DNA from: Burkholderiales bacterium UBA2459
GTDB taxonomy: Bacteria > Pseudomonadota > Gammaproteobacteria > Burkholderiales > Burkholderiaceae_E
Reading direction: 5' to 3'
DNA: 36,003 bases
Assembly: GCA_002342365.1 (NCBI GenBank)
Contig: DDPV01000018.1
Location: 95,391 to 131,393 of the forward strand
The translations under genes were made by a program, and so were the position numbers. A model generated the notes under the pieces. That model saw only the letters and a program-made list of their open reading frames with translations. It ran no database searches and was not told the DNA's origin. Below, piece by piece: positions 1 to 7,485 of the stretch (the first letter of the stretch is position 1; every line of letters starts with the position of its first letter).

Positions 1-1236
1 GCCGTTTTGCACACTTTTTCTACCAAGTTTTTTGAACATCTAGCCCACACGAGGCCCCGTCATGCAGGCGTTTGGCACTTGCTCGGCGAAGTTGAGGTGG
101 TGTTTGGCTTTTGGGCGATTGTGCTTGTCGCGGTGATGCTGGCCACCTTAGGCTTTAAACCAGCCACCGAGTATCTGGATACCCGAAACTTCACCGAACC
201 CATGTTCGTCTTCGCCATTATGGTGATCGCCGCGAGCCGGCCGATTCTGGAACTCACCCGCTCGCTCGTTACTGCGATGGCGAATCGAATGCCCCTTCCG
301 GGCGCGGTGGCCTACGTTTTTCTCGGGCTCTCAGCGATTCCCCTGCTTGGTTCGTTCATTACGGAGCCGGCCGCGATGACGCTGGCAGCGCTGATGCTTC
401 GCGATGGACTCTACATCCGAAACCCCTCGGATCGTCTGAAATATGCGGTGCTTGGCGTGCTTTTTGTCAACATTTCGATTGGCGGCACGCTTACACCCTT
501 TGCAGCCCCGCCCGTGCTGATGGTGGCAGCGAAATGGGGCTGGGATCTGCCCTTCATGTTGACCCATTTCGGATGGCGCGCGGCCCTCGCAGTTGCGATC
601 AATGCCTTCGTGGTGACTTTGCTGTTTTACCGCGAACTCGCAACGATCCAACTCTCGGATGATTCGCAGTCGGGACCCAATCCCATCACGACGCAACACG
701 AGGCGATTCCGTTTGCCATTTATGCTTTCCACATCCTGTTGCTCGCCGGCGTGGTGGTTTTTGCGCATCATCCGTCAGCATTTATGGGCCTGTTTCTGCT
801 TTTTATGGGTGTCGCAACCGCCTACCCCCAGTACCAAGACCGGTTGATCTTACGCGAGGGGCTGCTCGTCGCCTTTTTTCTTGCGGGCCTGGTTGTGCTT
901 GGCGGCCAACAGCAATGGTGGCTTGAGGGCTTACTCAAGAGCATGTCACCTGATACGGTTTTCTGGGCTGCAACCGGTCTTACCGCAATCACCGACAACG
1001 CCGCACTAACCTATCTCGGTTCGCTGGTCGAGGGATTGAGCGACGAGTTCAAGTACGCGCTTGTTGCCGGAGCAGTGACGGGCGGCGGACTTACGGTGAT
1101 CGCAAATGCGCCAAATCCTGCCGGCTTTGCGATCCTGAAGCGCTACTTCAGCGATGAGGCGATTAGCGCCGTAGGCTTGTTCGCTGCTGCCGCGCTGCCC
1201 ACGCTGGTTGCGGCTATCGCGTTTAAATACTTATAA
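1..1236 (+). CDS. putative Na+/H+ antiporter, 5' partial
   Basis: Multi-pass inner-membrane protein that resembles the putative Na+/H+ antiporter family (Na_H_antiport_2 type) of the ion-transporter superfamily. The reading frame is open to the left edge of the window. The TTG at position 7 need not be the start, so I treat the gene as cut at its 5' end. About 409 residues are visible, almost all hydrophobic helices. Near the start is the stretch LGEVEVVFGFWAIVL, typical of this family. A central segment GSFITEPAAMTLAALML and a C-terminal segment TDNAALTYLGSL, followed by a Gly-rich turn and ANAPNPAG, look like the two re-entrant, partly unwound regions that bind ions in arsB/nhaD-like carriers. 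The family call comes from recognised sequence. The transported ion is inferred. No partner gene is visible upstream. Confidence 0.75.
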   Translation, partial: AVLHTFSTKFFEHLAHTRPRHAGVWHLLGEVEVVFGFWAIVLVAVMLATLGFKPATEYLDTRNFTEPMFVFAIMVIAASRPILELTRSLVTAMANRMPLPGAVAYVFLGLSAIPLLGSFITEPAAMTLAALMLRDGLYIRNPSDRLKYAVLGVLFVNISIGGTLTPFAAPPVLMVAAKWGWDLPFMLTHFGWRAALAVAINAFVVTLLFYRELATIQLSDDSQSGPNPITTQHEAIPFAIYAFHILLLAGVVVFAHHPSAFMGLFLLFMGVATAYPQYQDRLILREGLLVAFFLAGLVVLGGQQQWWLEGLLKSMSPDTVFWAATGLTAITDNAALTYLGSLVEGLSDEFKYALVAGAVTGGGLTVIANAPNPAGFAILKRYFSDEAISAVGLFAAAALPTLVAAIAFKYL

Positions 1237-1263
1237 CGAAAAAGTGAGCGCTTCGTGGTTTTA

Positions 1264-1335
1264 GGGCCGTATTGAGTGCCGGTTTATGCGCCGGATTTAG
1301 TGCCGGTTTACGTGCCGGGTTTGGTGCCGCTTGAC
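1264..1335. repeat. 12-bp degenerate tandem repeat running into the tRNA-Thr 3' end
   Basis: Six consecutive 12-bp units start at 1264, 1276, 1288, 1300, 1312 and 1324. Plus-strand forms include GTGCCGGTTTAT, GCGCCGGATTTA, GTGCCGGTTTAC and GTGCCGGGTTTG. The last unit (GTGCCGCTTGAC) is part of the tRNA-Thr gene: its acceptor 3' strand and the start of the CCA end. Read on the tRNA strand, the array is a run of degenerate copies of the tRNA 3' terminus placed just downstream of it. Confidence 0.8.
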
Positions 1336-1397
1336 GGACTCGAACTGTCGACCTTCTCCTTACGAAGGAGCTGCTCTACCGACTGAGCTAAAGCGGC
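1322..1397 (-). tRNA. tRNA-Thr (anticodon CGT)
   Basis: 76-nt tRNA read on the minus strand, with the CCA end encoded. The acceptor stem GCCGCTT pairs perfectly with AAGCGGC. The D arm is GCTC-AGTCGGTA-GAGC. The anticodon loop TTCGTAA gives anticodon CGT, which reads threonine codon ACG. The T loop is TTCGAGT. The 27-43 position is a G-A mismatch, as I recall for E. coli thrW too. The T stem GACAG/CCGTC has one A-C mismatch at 52-62. All other features look functional. It lies alone between the antiporter gene and ispH. Confidence 0.9.
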
Positions 1398-1456
1398 ATC
1401 GTCGGTATTCTAACTGCTTTAATTCGCGCGCCAAAGCGGCGAAAAGTCAGGCAAAG

Positions 1457-1503
1457 CCAAAAGGATCAGCCTTGGTCAGCGACCGGCGGGCTGATTCCAA
1501 GGC
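1457..1503 (-). terminator. likely intrinsic terminator overlapping the end of ispH
   Basis: An inverted repeat lies in the last codons of ispH: 1469-1480 (GCCTTGGTCAGC) pairs with 1490-1503 (GCTGATTCCAAGGC), with a 2-nt bulge and a 9-nt loop. On the minus strand the hairpin is followed by the stop codon, then TCC and TTTT. The T run is short, so termination may be partial. Confidence 0.45.
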
Positions 1504-2491
1504 CCTTTGGCAGCGGAAAGCTCACATCTTCCTGGATCCCATCCAAAGCGCGCACAGACTTTGCACCGCGCTTTTTGAGACCCTCGACCAACTCCTGGAC
1601 CAAAGACTCAGGCGCTGATGCACCGGCCGTCACGCCGATACGCCTGCGACCGACAAGCCAGGCAGGATCCACGGCTTCCAGGCCGTCAACCAGATAAGCG
1701 TCGCAACCCATTTTTTGTGCCACTTCGCGCAAGCGATTGCTGTTTGAACTGTTGGCAGAACCGACGACCAGGACCAAATCGCATTGCGGCGCCATGAACT
1801 TCACCGCATCCTGGCGATTTTGGGTGGCGTAACAAATATCCTGTTTCTTGGGTTCAGCGATATCCGGAAAACGCTTGCGTAAAGCCGCAATGATGTCCGC
1901 ACAATCATCCACCGACAAGGTGGTTTGCGTCACGTAGGCTAAACGCTGAGGATTTCCGACGCTCAGGTTTTCGACGTCTTCGAGCGACTCAATCAGGTGG
2001 ATTCCGGCGTCGGCCTGTCCCATCGTGCCTTCGACTTCGGGATGACCGGCATGACCGATCATCACCAGCTCATAGCCATCGCGACGCATTTTTGAGACTT
2101 CAACATGGACTTTGGTCACCAGCGGACAGGTGGCGTCAAAAACTCGAAGTCCGCGCTGCAGCGCCTCTCGTCGCACCGCCTGCGACACCCCATGTGCGGA
2201 AAACACCAGCGTGCTGCCCCGAGGGACCTCGTCGAGCGATTCGACAAATACAGCCCCACGGTCGCGCAAGCTTTCAACTACATAGCGGTTATGCACAATT
2301 TCGTGCCGAACATAAATCGGCGCGCCACACTGCGCAAGCGCACGCTCAACAATCTCAATAGCCCGGTCAACCCCTGCACAAAATCCACGGGGTTGGGCCA
2401 GCAAGACCTCAAAGCCCTGAATATCGACGGGCTGCGCTTGGCTTTGTGAGACCTGAGACTGCATGGATACGGCTGACAGATCAGAGGACAC
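1466..2491 (-). CDS. ispH: 4-hydroxy-3-methylbut-2-enyl diphosphate reductase (IspH/LytB)
   Basis: Last enzyme of the MEP isoprenoid pathway. It is a cytosolic [4Fe-4S] enzyme that converts HMBPP to IPP and DMAPP. The three cluster cysteines are C38 (PRGFCAGVDRA), C122 (DATCPLVTKVH) and C220 (DICYATQNRQ). Substrate-contact motifs HEIVHN, SAHGVS, GHAGHPEVEGTMGQ and TQTTLS are all present. The protein is 341 residues, about 25 longer than E. coli IspH, because of a Ser/Gln-rich N-terminal extension; an internal Met10 is an alternative start. The GTG start at 2491 overlaps the end of fkpB by 11 nt and has a GGAG 7 nt upstream inside fkpB, which suggests translational coupling. The fkpB-ispH pairing is also found in E. 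coli. Confidence 0.96.
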   Translation of the reverse strand: MSSDLSAVSMQSQVSQSQAQPVDIQGFEVLLAQPRGFCAGVDRAIEIVERALAQCGAPIYVRHEIVHNRYVVESLRDRGAVFVESLDEVPRGSTLVFSAHGVSQAVRREALQRGLRVFDATCPLVTKVHVEVSKMRRDGYELVMIGHAGHPEVEGTMGQADAGIHLIESLEDVENLSVGNPQRLAYVTQTTLSVDDCADIIAALRKRFPDIAEPKKQDICYATQNRQDAVKFMAPQCDLVLVVGSANSSNSNRLREVAQKMGCDAYLVDGLEAVDPAWLVGRRRIGVTAGASAPESLVQELVEGLKKRGAKSVRALDGIQEDVSFPLPKGLGISPPVADQG

Positions 2492-2921
2492 TGATTAACT
2501 CCACTTCGAAGTTTATGGCCTGGCCCGCCAAAGGATGATTGAAATCGATCAAGGCATAGTCCTGATTGATTTCCTTGACTACCCCAGCATAGCGTCCGCC
2601 GTCGGGTCTTGGGAAGTCCAACAAATCCCCCGGGTGGATCGGGTCGGATCGATCGCTGTGATCATCGACCAGGCTGCGCTTTAAGCGCTGCAAAAGCTGC
2701 GGATTTCTCGGACCGAAGGCAGCACCCTCAGGCAATTGAAAAAGTCGCCTTTCGCCTTCCTCAAGTCCGATGAGACAGTCTTCCAGGGCTTGTGCAAGCT
2801 GCCCGCCGCCCATCTGAATCGTAGCCGGCCGATCGCCAAAGGTGCTCATGACAGGCTCAGCTGTGTTGAGCAGACTGATCCGATAGTGAAGCGTTAAGAA
2901 AGAATCCTGCTGCACTGCCAA
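2481..2921 (-). CDS. fkpB: FKBP-type peptidyl-prolyl cis-trans isomerase, FkpB/SlpA-like
   Basis: Small cytosolic prolyl isomerase of the SlyD/FkpB branch of FKBPs, about 146 residues. It begins with the SFLTLHYRISL strand, then VMSTFGDRPATIQMG, and the family segment GGQLAQALEDCLIGLEEGERR. Next comes the insert-in-flap region with AAFGPRNPQL, and the chain ends with the VDFNHPLAG-type strand (DFNHPLAGQAINFEVELISV). The frame stays open upstream to 3209, but that part overlaps radC and has no FKBP similarity. I chose the TTG at 2921 because a strong GGGGAGG lies 6 nt before it; a GTG at 2915 is the alternative. It is co-transcribed with ispH and diverges from radC across 75 bp. Confidence 0.88.
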   Translation of the reverse strand: MAVQQDSFLTLHYRISLLNTAEPVMSTFGDRPATIQMGGGQLAQALEDCLIGLEEGERRLFQLPEGAAFGPRNPQLLQRLKRSLVDDHSDRSDPIHPGDLLDFPRPDGGRYAGVVKEINQDYALIDFNHPLAGQAINFEVELISVL

Positions 2922-2996
2922 CTGACACCTCCCCAATCCAAGCACTGCGGCCCCCACAAGGCCTGGAGTTCGCGCCTTCAGCAAGGAGTTTAAGCG

Positions 2997-3755
2997 ATGG
3001 CATCCGTATCTGCCCAAACCCGGTTCCTCAGCGGCACTGTCAAACCCAAAGCCACAAGCGCAACGCAGCACCAACCGGCGTGTGGTGTCCTCGTACGCGA
3101 TGCAGGCGCGTTGAACGCACATGGCGCTGCAAACCGCGAGCACCATGGTGTTCAGGATGCCTTGCTTGACCAACTGAGCAATCTGGAGTTGGTCGCCCGC
3201 TGCTTTCAAAGGCCATCGATGCAGCCCTCTGCGGCACCCTCTTCAGCGTCTGGGCTGCGGCGGGCTGCTCAGGCGCTGAAACAAGCCGGATCGCTGCGCA
3301 GGCTTGTGCAGACCTCTGAGCCGCTTGCTGCGGCGCGCGAGCTGATTCGGCGCTCGCTCGAAGAGGACATGAGAAATAGCCCGGTGTTCCACAACCCGCA
3401 GCAACTGGAGCGATTCCTCGCGCTCTGGCTTGGCGATCGCAGCGTTGAATGTTTTGCTGCGCTTTACTTAAATGCCCAGCATCGCTTGATTTGCGCTGAG
3501 GTCATGTTCCGCGGCACGGTCAACCAAACCGCGGTCTACCCGCGTGAAATCGCTGCCCGCGCGCTGGGTGTTCATGCGACTGCAGTCATCTTGGCGCACA
3601 ACCACCCGTCGGGCCTTCTTGAAGCCAGCCAGGCCGACCGAAGGCTCACCGAGGCCATCAATCGCGCCCTGCAAACACTCGATATTCAGCTGCTTGATCA
3701 CATGATCGTAGCCCCCAACGCATGCTTATCGTTTGCGCAACGCGGATGGATTTAA
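2997..3755 (+). CDS. radC: RadC-family JAMM protein with degenerate N-terminal domain
   Basis: 252-residue RadC/UPF0758 protein. The C-terminal MPN/JAMM domain looks intact: a Glu in AEVMFRGTVNQT, then HNHPSGLLEASQAD, which fits the HxHPSG-x-S-x-x-D metal-binding pattern. The ATG is well supported by AAGGAG 8 nt upstream. The first ~115 residues are unusual. Only a weak trace of the family's LSDAELLA helix (LSNLELVA) can be seen, and the glycine-rich helix-hairpin-helix that normally precedes the MPN domain is missing. The biochemical role of RadC is unsettled; it is not required for canonical recombination repair in E. coli. The stop codon lies inside the first copy of a 24-bp tandem repeat. 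The gene diverges from fkpB. Confidence 0.85.
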   Translation: MASVSAQTRFLSGTVKPKATSATQHQPACGVLVRDAGALNAHGAANREHHGVQDALLDQLSNLELVARCFQRPSMQPSAAPSSASGLRRAAQALKQAGSLRRLVQTSEPLAAARELIRRSLEEDMRNSPVFHNPQQLERFLALWLGDRSVECFAALYLNAQHRLICAEVMFRGTVNQTAVYPREIAARALGVHATAVILAHNHPSGLLEASQADRRLTEAINRALQTLDIQLLDHMIVAPNACLSFAQRGWI

Positions 3756-3809
3756 TCGGGGGAACGCATAGGGATTTAATCGGGGCAACGCGGATGGATT
3801 GAGCCGGCG
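3738..3809. repeat. 24-bp tandem repeat, three copies, across the radC stop codon
   Basis: Units at 3738-3761, 3762-3785 and 3786-3809. The shared core is AACGC followed by GGATT and TAATCGGGG in the first two copies. Unit 1 holds the last radC codons and the stop codon. Units 2 and 3 are non-coding copies of the gene end, with unit 3 the most diverged at its 3' side. Confidence 0.85.
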
Positions 3810-4099
3810 CGACCCGGCAGGCCAATGGTTTGCACCGCTTGAATTGCCCTTTGGCGAACTTGCGTTTATAGTTCGCGAGCCGTTAGTAACAAGAACATGC
3901 TTCGCGTTGGCAAGATTTACGTCTTGGCAATGTTCTTGTGACTTCAAAGCCGCTCCAGCATCGCTGAAGCGATAGCCGGTTTGTGAGGTTCTCGTGGCTT
4001 GCACCAACGGACGCACGAACCAAAACCCACCCAATGCTTGTCGTCACCCAACGGGTATGCGCCCTGTGCGCGCCGCGACCGCCTAATAAACTGAGTTCC
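3756..4099 (+). promoter_or_regulatory. rho leader region: candidate promoter and two inverted repeats
   Basis: 344-nt region without a gene. It starts with the 24-bp repeats. A weak candidate promoter is TTGCCC at 3844-3849 and TATAGT at 3867-3872 with 17 bp between. A perfect 7-bp inverted repeat (GCGAACT 3854-3860 and AGTTCGC 3870-3876) overlaps that -10. A longer hairpin spans 3890-3938: 8 outer pairs (CAAGAACA with TGTTCTTG) and 9 inner positions with one G-G mismatch around the loop TTTACG. If the promoter is right, transcripts carry about 220 nt of leader before rho. Rho is known to be autoregulated in other bacteria, so a structured leader is plausible. Confidence 0.45.
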
Positions 4100-5362
4100 A
4101 TGCATTTATCCGACCTTAAGGCATTGCACATATCGCAACTGATCGAGATGGCCCAAGGCCTCGAGATCGAAAATGCTAACCGCATGCGCAAACAGGAACT
4201 GATGTTTGCCATCCTCAAGCGAAAAGCCAAGCTCGGTGAATCGATTTTCGGCGATGGCGTGCTCGAAATCCTGCCCGATGGCTTCGGTTTTTTAAGAACA
4301 CCCGAAACGTCCTACCTGGCGAGTCCGGACGACATTTACATTTCGCCCTCGCAAATCAGACGATTCAACCTCCATACCGGTGATGCGATCGAAGGCGAGG
4401 TACGCACCCCCAAAGATGGCGAACGCTACTTCGCCCTGGTCAAGGTCGACAAGATCAACGACCAGGCGCCCGAAGCTTCAAAGAATAAGATTCTGTTCGA
4501 AAACCTGATCCCGCTTCACCCGGATCAAATGCTCCATCTCGAACGCGAGATCAAGGGCGATGAGAGTATCACCGGCAGGATCATCGACATGGTTGCACCG
4601 ATCGGCAAGGGGCAGCGAGGGCTGATTGTTGCGCCACCGAAAAGCGGTAAAACGGTGATGATGCAGCACATCGCACATGCGCTGAAGGCAAACCATCCTG
4701 ACATTGTCTTGATCGTGCTTCTGATCGATGAGCGTCCGGAGGAGGTGACTGAAATGCAGCGCTCGGTTCGCGGCGAAGTTGTGGCCTCGACCTTTGACGA
4801 GCCTGCAACCCGCCATGTTCAGGTGGCCGAAATGGTGATTGAAAAGGCCAAGCGGCTGGTTGAACACAAACGCGATGTGGTGATTCTTCTGGATTCAATT
4901 ACCCGGCTTGCACGCGCCTACAACACGGTAGTTCCTTCCTCGGGCAAGGTCCTCACCGGCGGCGTTGATGCCAATGCGCTCCAAAGGCCGAAGCGTTTCT
5001 TCGGTGCGGCGCGAAACATCGAAGAAGGCGGTTCACTCACGATCATCGCCACTGCCCTGATCGACACCGGCTCCCGAATGGATGAGGTGATTTATGAGGA
5101 GTTCAAGGGCACCGGAAACATGGAGATCTTGCTGAATCGGCGCATGATGGAAAAGCGCGTCTACCCGGCGATGGATATCAATCGCTCAGGCACCAGGCGC
5201 GAGGAACTTCTGATACCCAAGGACATGCTGCAAAAGATTTGGATTTTGCGCAAGTTGCTCCACGACATGGATGAGATCGAAGCCATGGAATTCATGCTCG
5301 ACAAAATGAAGATGACCAAAAATAATGGCGAGTTTTTCGATCTGATGCGCAGGGGCGGTTGA
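4100..5362 (+). CDS. rho: transcription termination factor Rho
   Basis: Hexameric RNA helicase that ends transcription at Rho-dependent sites. It has 420 residues, the usual length. The N-terminal domain starts MHLSDLKALHISQLIEMAQ. The RNA-binding cold-shock-like domain includes DGFGFLRTPETSYLASPDDIYISPSQ. The P-loop is near residues 178-185 (APPKSGKT), Walker B is VILLDSITRLARAYN, and the Q-loop region is TGGVDANALQRPKRFFGAARN. The frame is open further upstream to 3983, but family alignment places the start at the ATG at 4100, so the upstream part is leader. rpmE2 follows after 90 nt. Confidence 0.97.
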   Translation: MHLSDLKALHISQLIEMAQGLEIENANRMRKQELMFAILKRKAKLGESIFGDGVLEILPDGFGFLRTPETSYLASPDDIYISPSQIRRFNLHTGDAIEGEVRTPKDGERYFALVKVDKINDQAPEASKNKILFENLIPLHPDQMLHLEREIKGDESITGRIIDMVAPIGKGQRGLIVAPPKSGKTVMMQHIAHALKANHPDIVLIVLLIDERPEEVTEMQRSVRGEVVASTFDEPATRHVQVAEMVIEKAKRLVEHKRDVVILLDSITRLARAYNTVVPSSGKVLTGGVDANALQRPKRFFGAARNIEEGGSLTIIATALIDTGSRMDEVIYEEFKGTGNMEILLNRRMMEKRVYPAMDINRSGTRREELLIPKDMLQKIWILRKLLHDMDEIEAMEFMLDKMKMTKNNGEFFDLMRRGG

Positions 5363-5396
5363 CCAGGCCTTGGTGCGAGCTTCACGTCGCCTTTTG

Positions 5397-5425
5397 TGTA
5401 AAAACACGTTTTCAACCTGTATAAT
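5397..5425 (+). promoter_or_regulatory. rpmE2: promoter upstream of rpmE2
   Basis: A perfect -10 hexamer TATAAT lies at 5420-5425, with a weak -35 (TGTAAA, 5397-5402) 17 bp upstream. This would give rpmE2 its own transcript, with a leader of about 20 nt, separate from rho read-through. Confidence 0.55.
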
Positions 5426-5452
5426 CAAAGGTTTTCTTGACGGGACTTCGCT

Positions 5453-5716
5453 ATGAAAGAAGGCATTCACCCCAATTTTCGTGAAGTTGTGTTTCAGGAC
5501 ATGACCAACGGCAAGCAGTTCATCATCCGCTCAACCGCTCCGGCGCGCGAGAAGATCACGATTGACGGCAAGGAATACCCCTGGTTCAAACTTGACATCA
5601 GCTCCGAGTCGCACCCCTTCTACACCGGGGCGCAGTCGCGCGTGCTCGAAACAGGTCGTGTTGAGAAATTTCGTCAGAAATTCGCACGGGCAGGCGGCGC
5701 CAAGCGCAACGCTTGA
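5453..5716 (+). CDS. rpmE2: 50S ribosomal protein L31 type B
   Basis: 87-residue L31 of the zinc-free (C-minus) type: it opens MKEGIHPNFREVVFQD and contains no cysteine, so the usual CxxC zinc ligands are absent. In many bacteria this form replaces zinc-bound L31 under zinc limitation, but in some it is the only L31; which holds here cannot be told from the window. It contains the conserved GKEYPWFKLDISSESHPFYTG region. The stop codon overlaps the TTG start of the next gene. Confidence 0.95.
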   Translation: MKEGIHPNFREVVFQDMTNGKQFIIRSTAPAREKITIDGKEYPWFKLDISSESHPFYTGAQSRVLETGRVEKFRQKFARAGGAKRNA

Positions 5717-7485
5717 AGCCCTTTCTTGTCACCGAACCCCAGGCGGGACGCGTTCCCTTCTGGGGTTTGTTGTTTTTGGCTTTGCTTTACGCCCTACCGG
5801 GTCTGATTGGGCGCGATCCCTGGCGTGGTGATGACGCCGTAGGCCTTGGGGTTGCCTACAACATGCTGCTCGCCTTGCGGGCCGGCGAGTTCGATAACTG
5901 GCTTCTCAGCCGACTCCCGGGCGTTTTGCTACCCGATGAGGGCCCCTTTCCGTTTTGGATCGCATCACTGCTGGGCTGGTTGACCCAAGCCTTACCGCTG
6001 GACTTCGCCTTGCTTGTGCGCTTGCTGTGGGTCGCCTGTTGGCTTGCGAGCCTGCTGCTTTGCTGGCGTGCGGTCTATCGTCTGAGCAAACGCCCCGAGT
6101 GGATTCCCCACGATCCGATCGGCATTGCGGCAAGCCCGCGCAAACTTGCAGCAGCGCTGGCCGACAGCAGCGTGCTTTTCTTGCTTGCGACTGTAGGACT
6201 GGTCGAAAGAGTTCACGAAACCTCGCCGGAGGCTTTCGCAATCCTCATCATGGCCGCAGCGTTTTACTGTCTGGCGTGGAGCCTTGATTCACCCCGAAAG
6301 GCGGGATGGGCCTTCGGGACGGTCATCGTGGCCGCCTGGCTCAGTAAAGGTTTATGGTTCGGTCTAGCCCTGAGCCTAAGTCTCATGATTCTGGCGCAGG
6401 CCTCAGCACATTGGCAAAGTATCGCAAAAGCCATGATCCTGCGCGCCGCGCTCACCGTGGCGGCAATGCTCGCGCTCTGGTTTGGGTTAATGTATCGCGA
6501 TGGCAGCGAGGCCGGCCTGGCTGAAAACCTCAGGGCAAACGCGCAGCGACTTGACTGGATGGCAGCTTGGTGGGCCTTGCAGTTCAGTGGACCTGCCAAG
6601 GGTCTTGGGGTACGTCTTTATGATCTTGCGCGTGAGCCTTGGTGGTTTTTCTGGCCGGTCTGGCCGGCGGCAGTCTGGGCGCTTTGGCAGTTGCGCGATC
6701 GGATTCGAGAGCCAAGCCTGATCGCTCCTGCGAGCCTGATCAGCACGATCATCTTCCTTAGCCCCTTTGCCCCAGGCTCGAGCCTCGCATGGCTGATGCC
6801 GCTTGCAGTACCGCTGGCAGCGCTGGCAGCGCTCGGCTTGCCAACGCTTCGCCAAGGCCTGGTTCAATTCATGGATTGGTACGCGGTGCTGATTTATGGC
6901 CTGATCGCGTTCATGTTCTGGGCCTATTTCCTGGCCTGGTTAATCGGATGGCCCGAACCGATGGCCTATCGCATGGGCATTTTGGCCCGCAGCGAGCAGG
7001 CAGCCGACTACTGGCCCGGATTGCTGGCTGGGCTTGCCATCAGTCTGGCCTGGGTCCTTTTGGTCAGATGGCGCTTATCACGCCAACCCTCGGTGCTCTG
7101 GAAACCGGTGCTCCTTGCCTCAAGTGGTCTTGTGCTTATTTGGTTTCTGTTCCAGATTCTGTTTCTGGAGGGACACAACAGACGAAACTCCTACCGCGAA
7201 ATGGCGGCTCAGGTCAGCGAGTCGATGCGAGCATCGGATGGCTGCGTGCACGCTGAGGATCTTCGACCAGGGGTTCAGGCCAGTCTGCAGTGGTTTGCCG
7301 GCATCCAGTTCGCTGAGTCTGGCAAATGCCAGTGGTTGATCATCCAGGACAGCGGCGAAGCACTTCGCAGGATCGCCCCAAGGCTTGCAGGCTGGCAACT
7401 GCAATGGGTTGGAGCCCGGCGCGGTGAAAAACAGGAACGATTCCGTTTATACCTTCGCAGTCCTTCAGCAGAGTCCGACCGATGA
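5713..7485 (+). CDS. GT-C family membrane glycosyltransferase (ArnT/PMT-like)
   Basis: 590-residue inner-membrane protein with about a dozen hydrophobic helices and a C-terminal soluble domain. The first periplasmic loop holds GRDPWRGDDAVGLGVAYNML, with an acidic pair where GT-C enzymes carry catalytic acids. It is followed by DEGPFPFWIASLLG. Members of this class move a sugar from a polyprenyl-phosphate carrier onto lipid A, protein or glycan. The acceptor here is unknown. The TTG start at 5713 overlaps the rpmE2 stop (TTGA), and the gene's own stop overlaps the MATE start (ATGA), so the genes are probably translationally coupled. Confidence 0.75.
   Translation: MKPFLVTEPQAGRVPFWGLLFLALLYALPGLIGRDPWRGDDAVGLGVAYNMLLALRAGEFDNWLLSRLPGVLLPDEGPFPFWIASLLGWLTQALPLDFALLVRLLWVACWLASLLLCWRAVYRLSKRPEWIPHDPIGIAASPRKLAAALADSSVLFLLATVGLVERVHETSPEAFAILIMAAAFYCLAWSLDSPRKAGWAFGTVIVAAWLSKGLWFGLALSLSLMILAQASAHWQSIAKAMILRAALTVAAMLALWFGLMYRDGSEAGLAENLRANAQRLDWMAAWWALQFSGPAKGLGVRLYDLAREPWWFFWPVWPAAVWALWQLRDRIREPSLIAPASLISTIIFLSPFAPGSSLAWLMPLAVPLAALAALGLPTLRQGLVQFMDWYAVLIYGLIAFMFWAYFLAWLIGWPEPMAYRMGILARSEQAADYWPGLLAGLAISLAWVLLVRWRLSRQPSVLWKPVLLASSGLVLIWFLFQILFLEGHNRRNSYREMAAQVSESMRASDGCVHAEDLRPGVQASLQWFAGIQFAESGKCQWLIIQDSGEALRRIAPRLAGWQLQWVGARRGEKQERFRLYLRSPSAESDR

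Noticed and set aside
331..771. Minus-strand open frame inside the antiporter gene
   Set aside because: It has no recognisable family and is basic and Cys/His/Arg-rich, as expected for the shadow of a coding strand.
2922..3209. Upstream extension of the fkpB reading frame
   Set aside because: It overlaps radC on the other strand, shows no FKBP similarity, and a strong ribosome binding site supports the TTG at 2921.
3983..4099. N-terminal extension of Rho
   Set aside because: Family members start at MHLSDLKAL; the extra residues resemble nothing and fall in the leader region.
5363..5410. Intrinsic terminator between rho and rpmE2
   Set aside because: Only 4- to 5-bp stems with bulges (GCGA/TCGC, GTGT/ACAC) are seen; too weak, and the second overlaps the rpmE2 promoter region.
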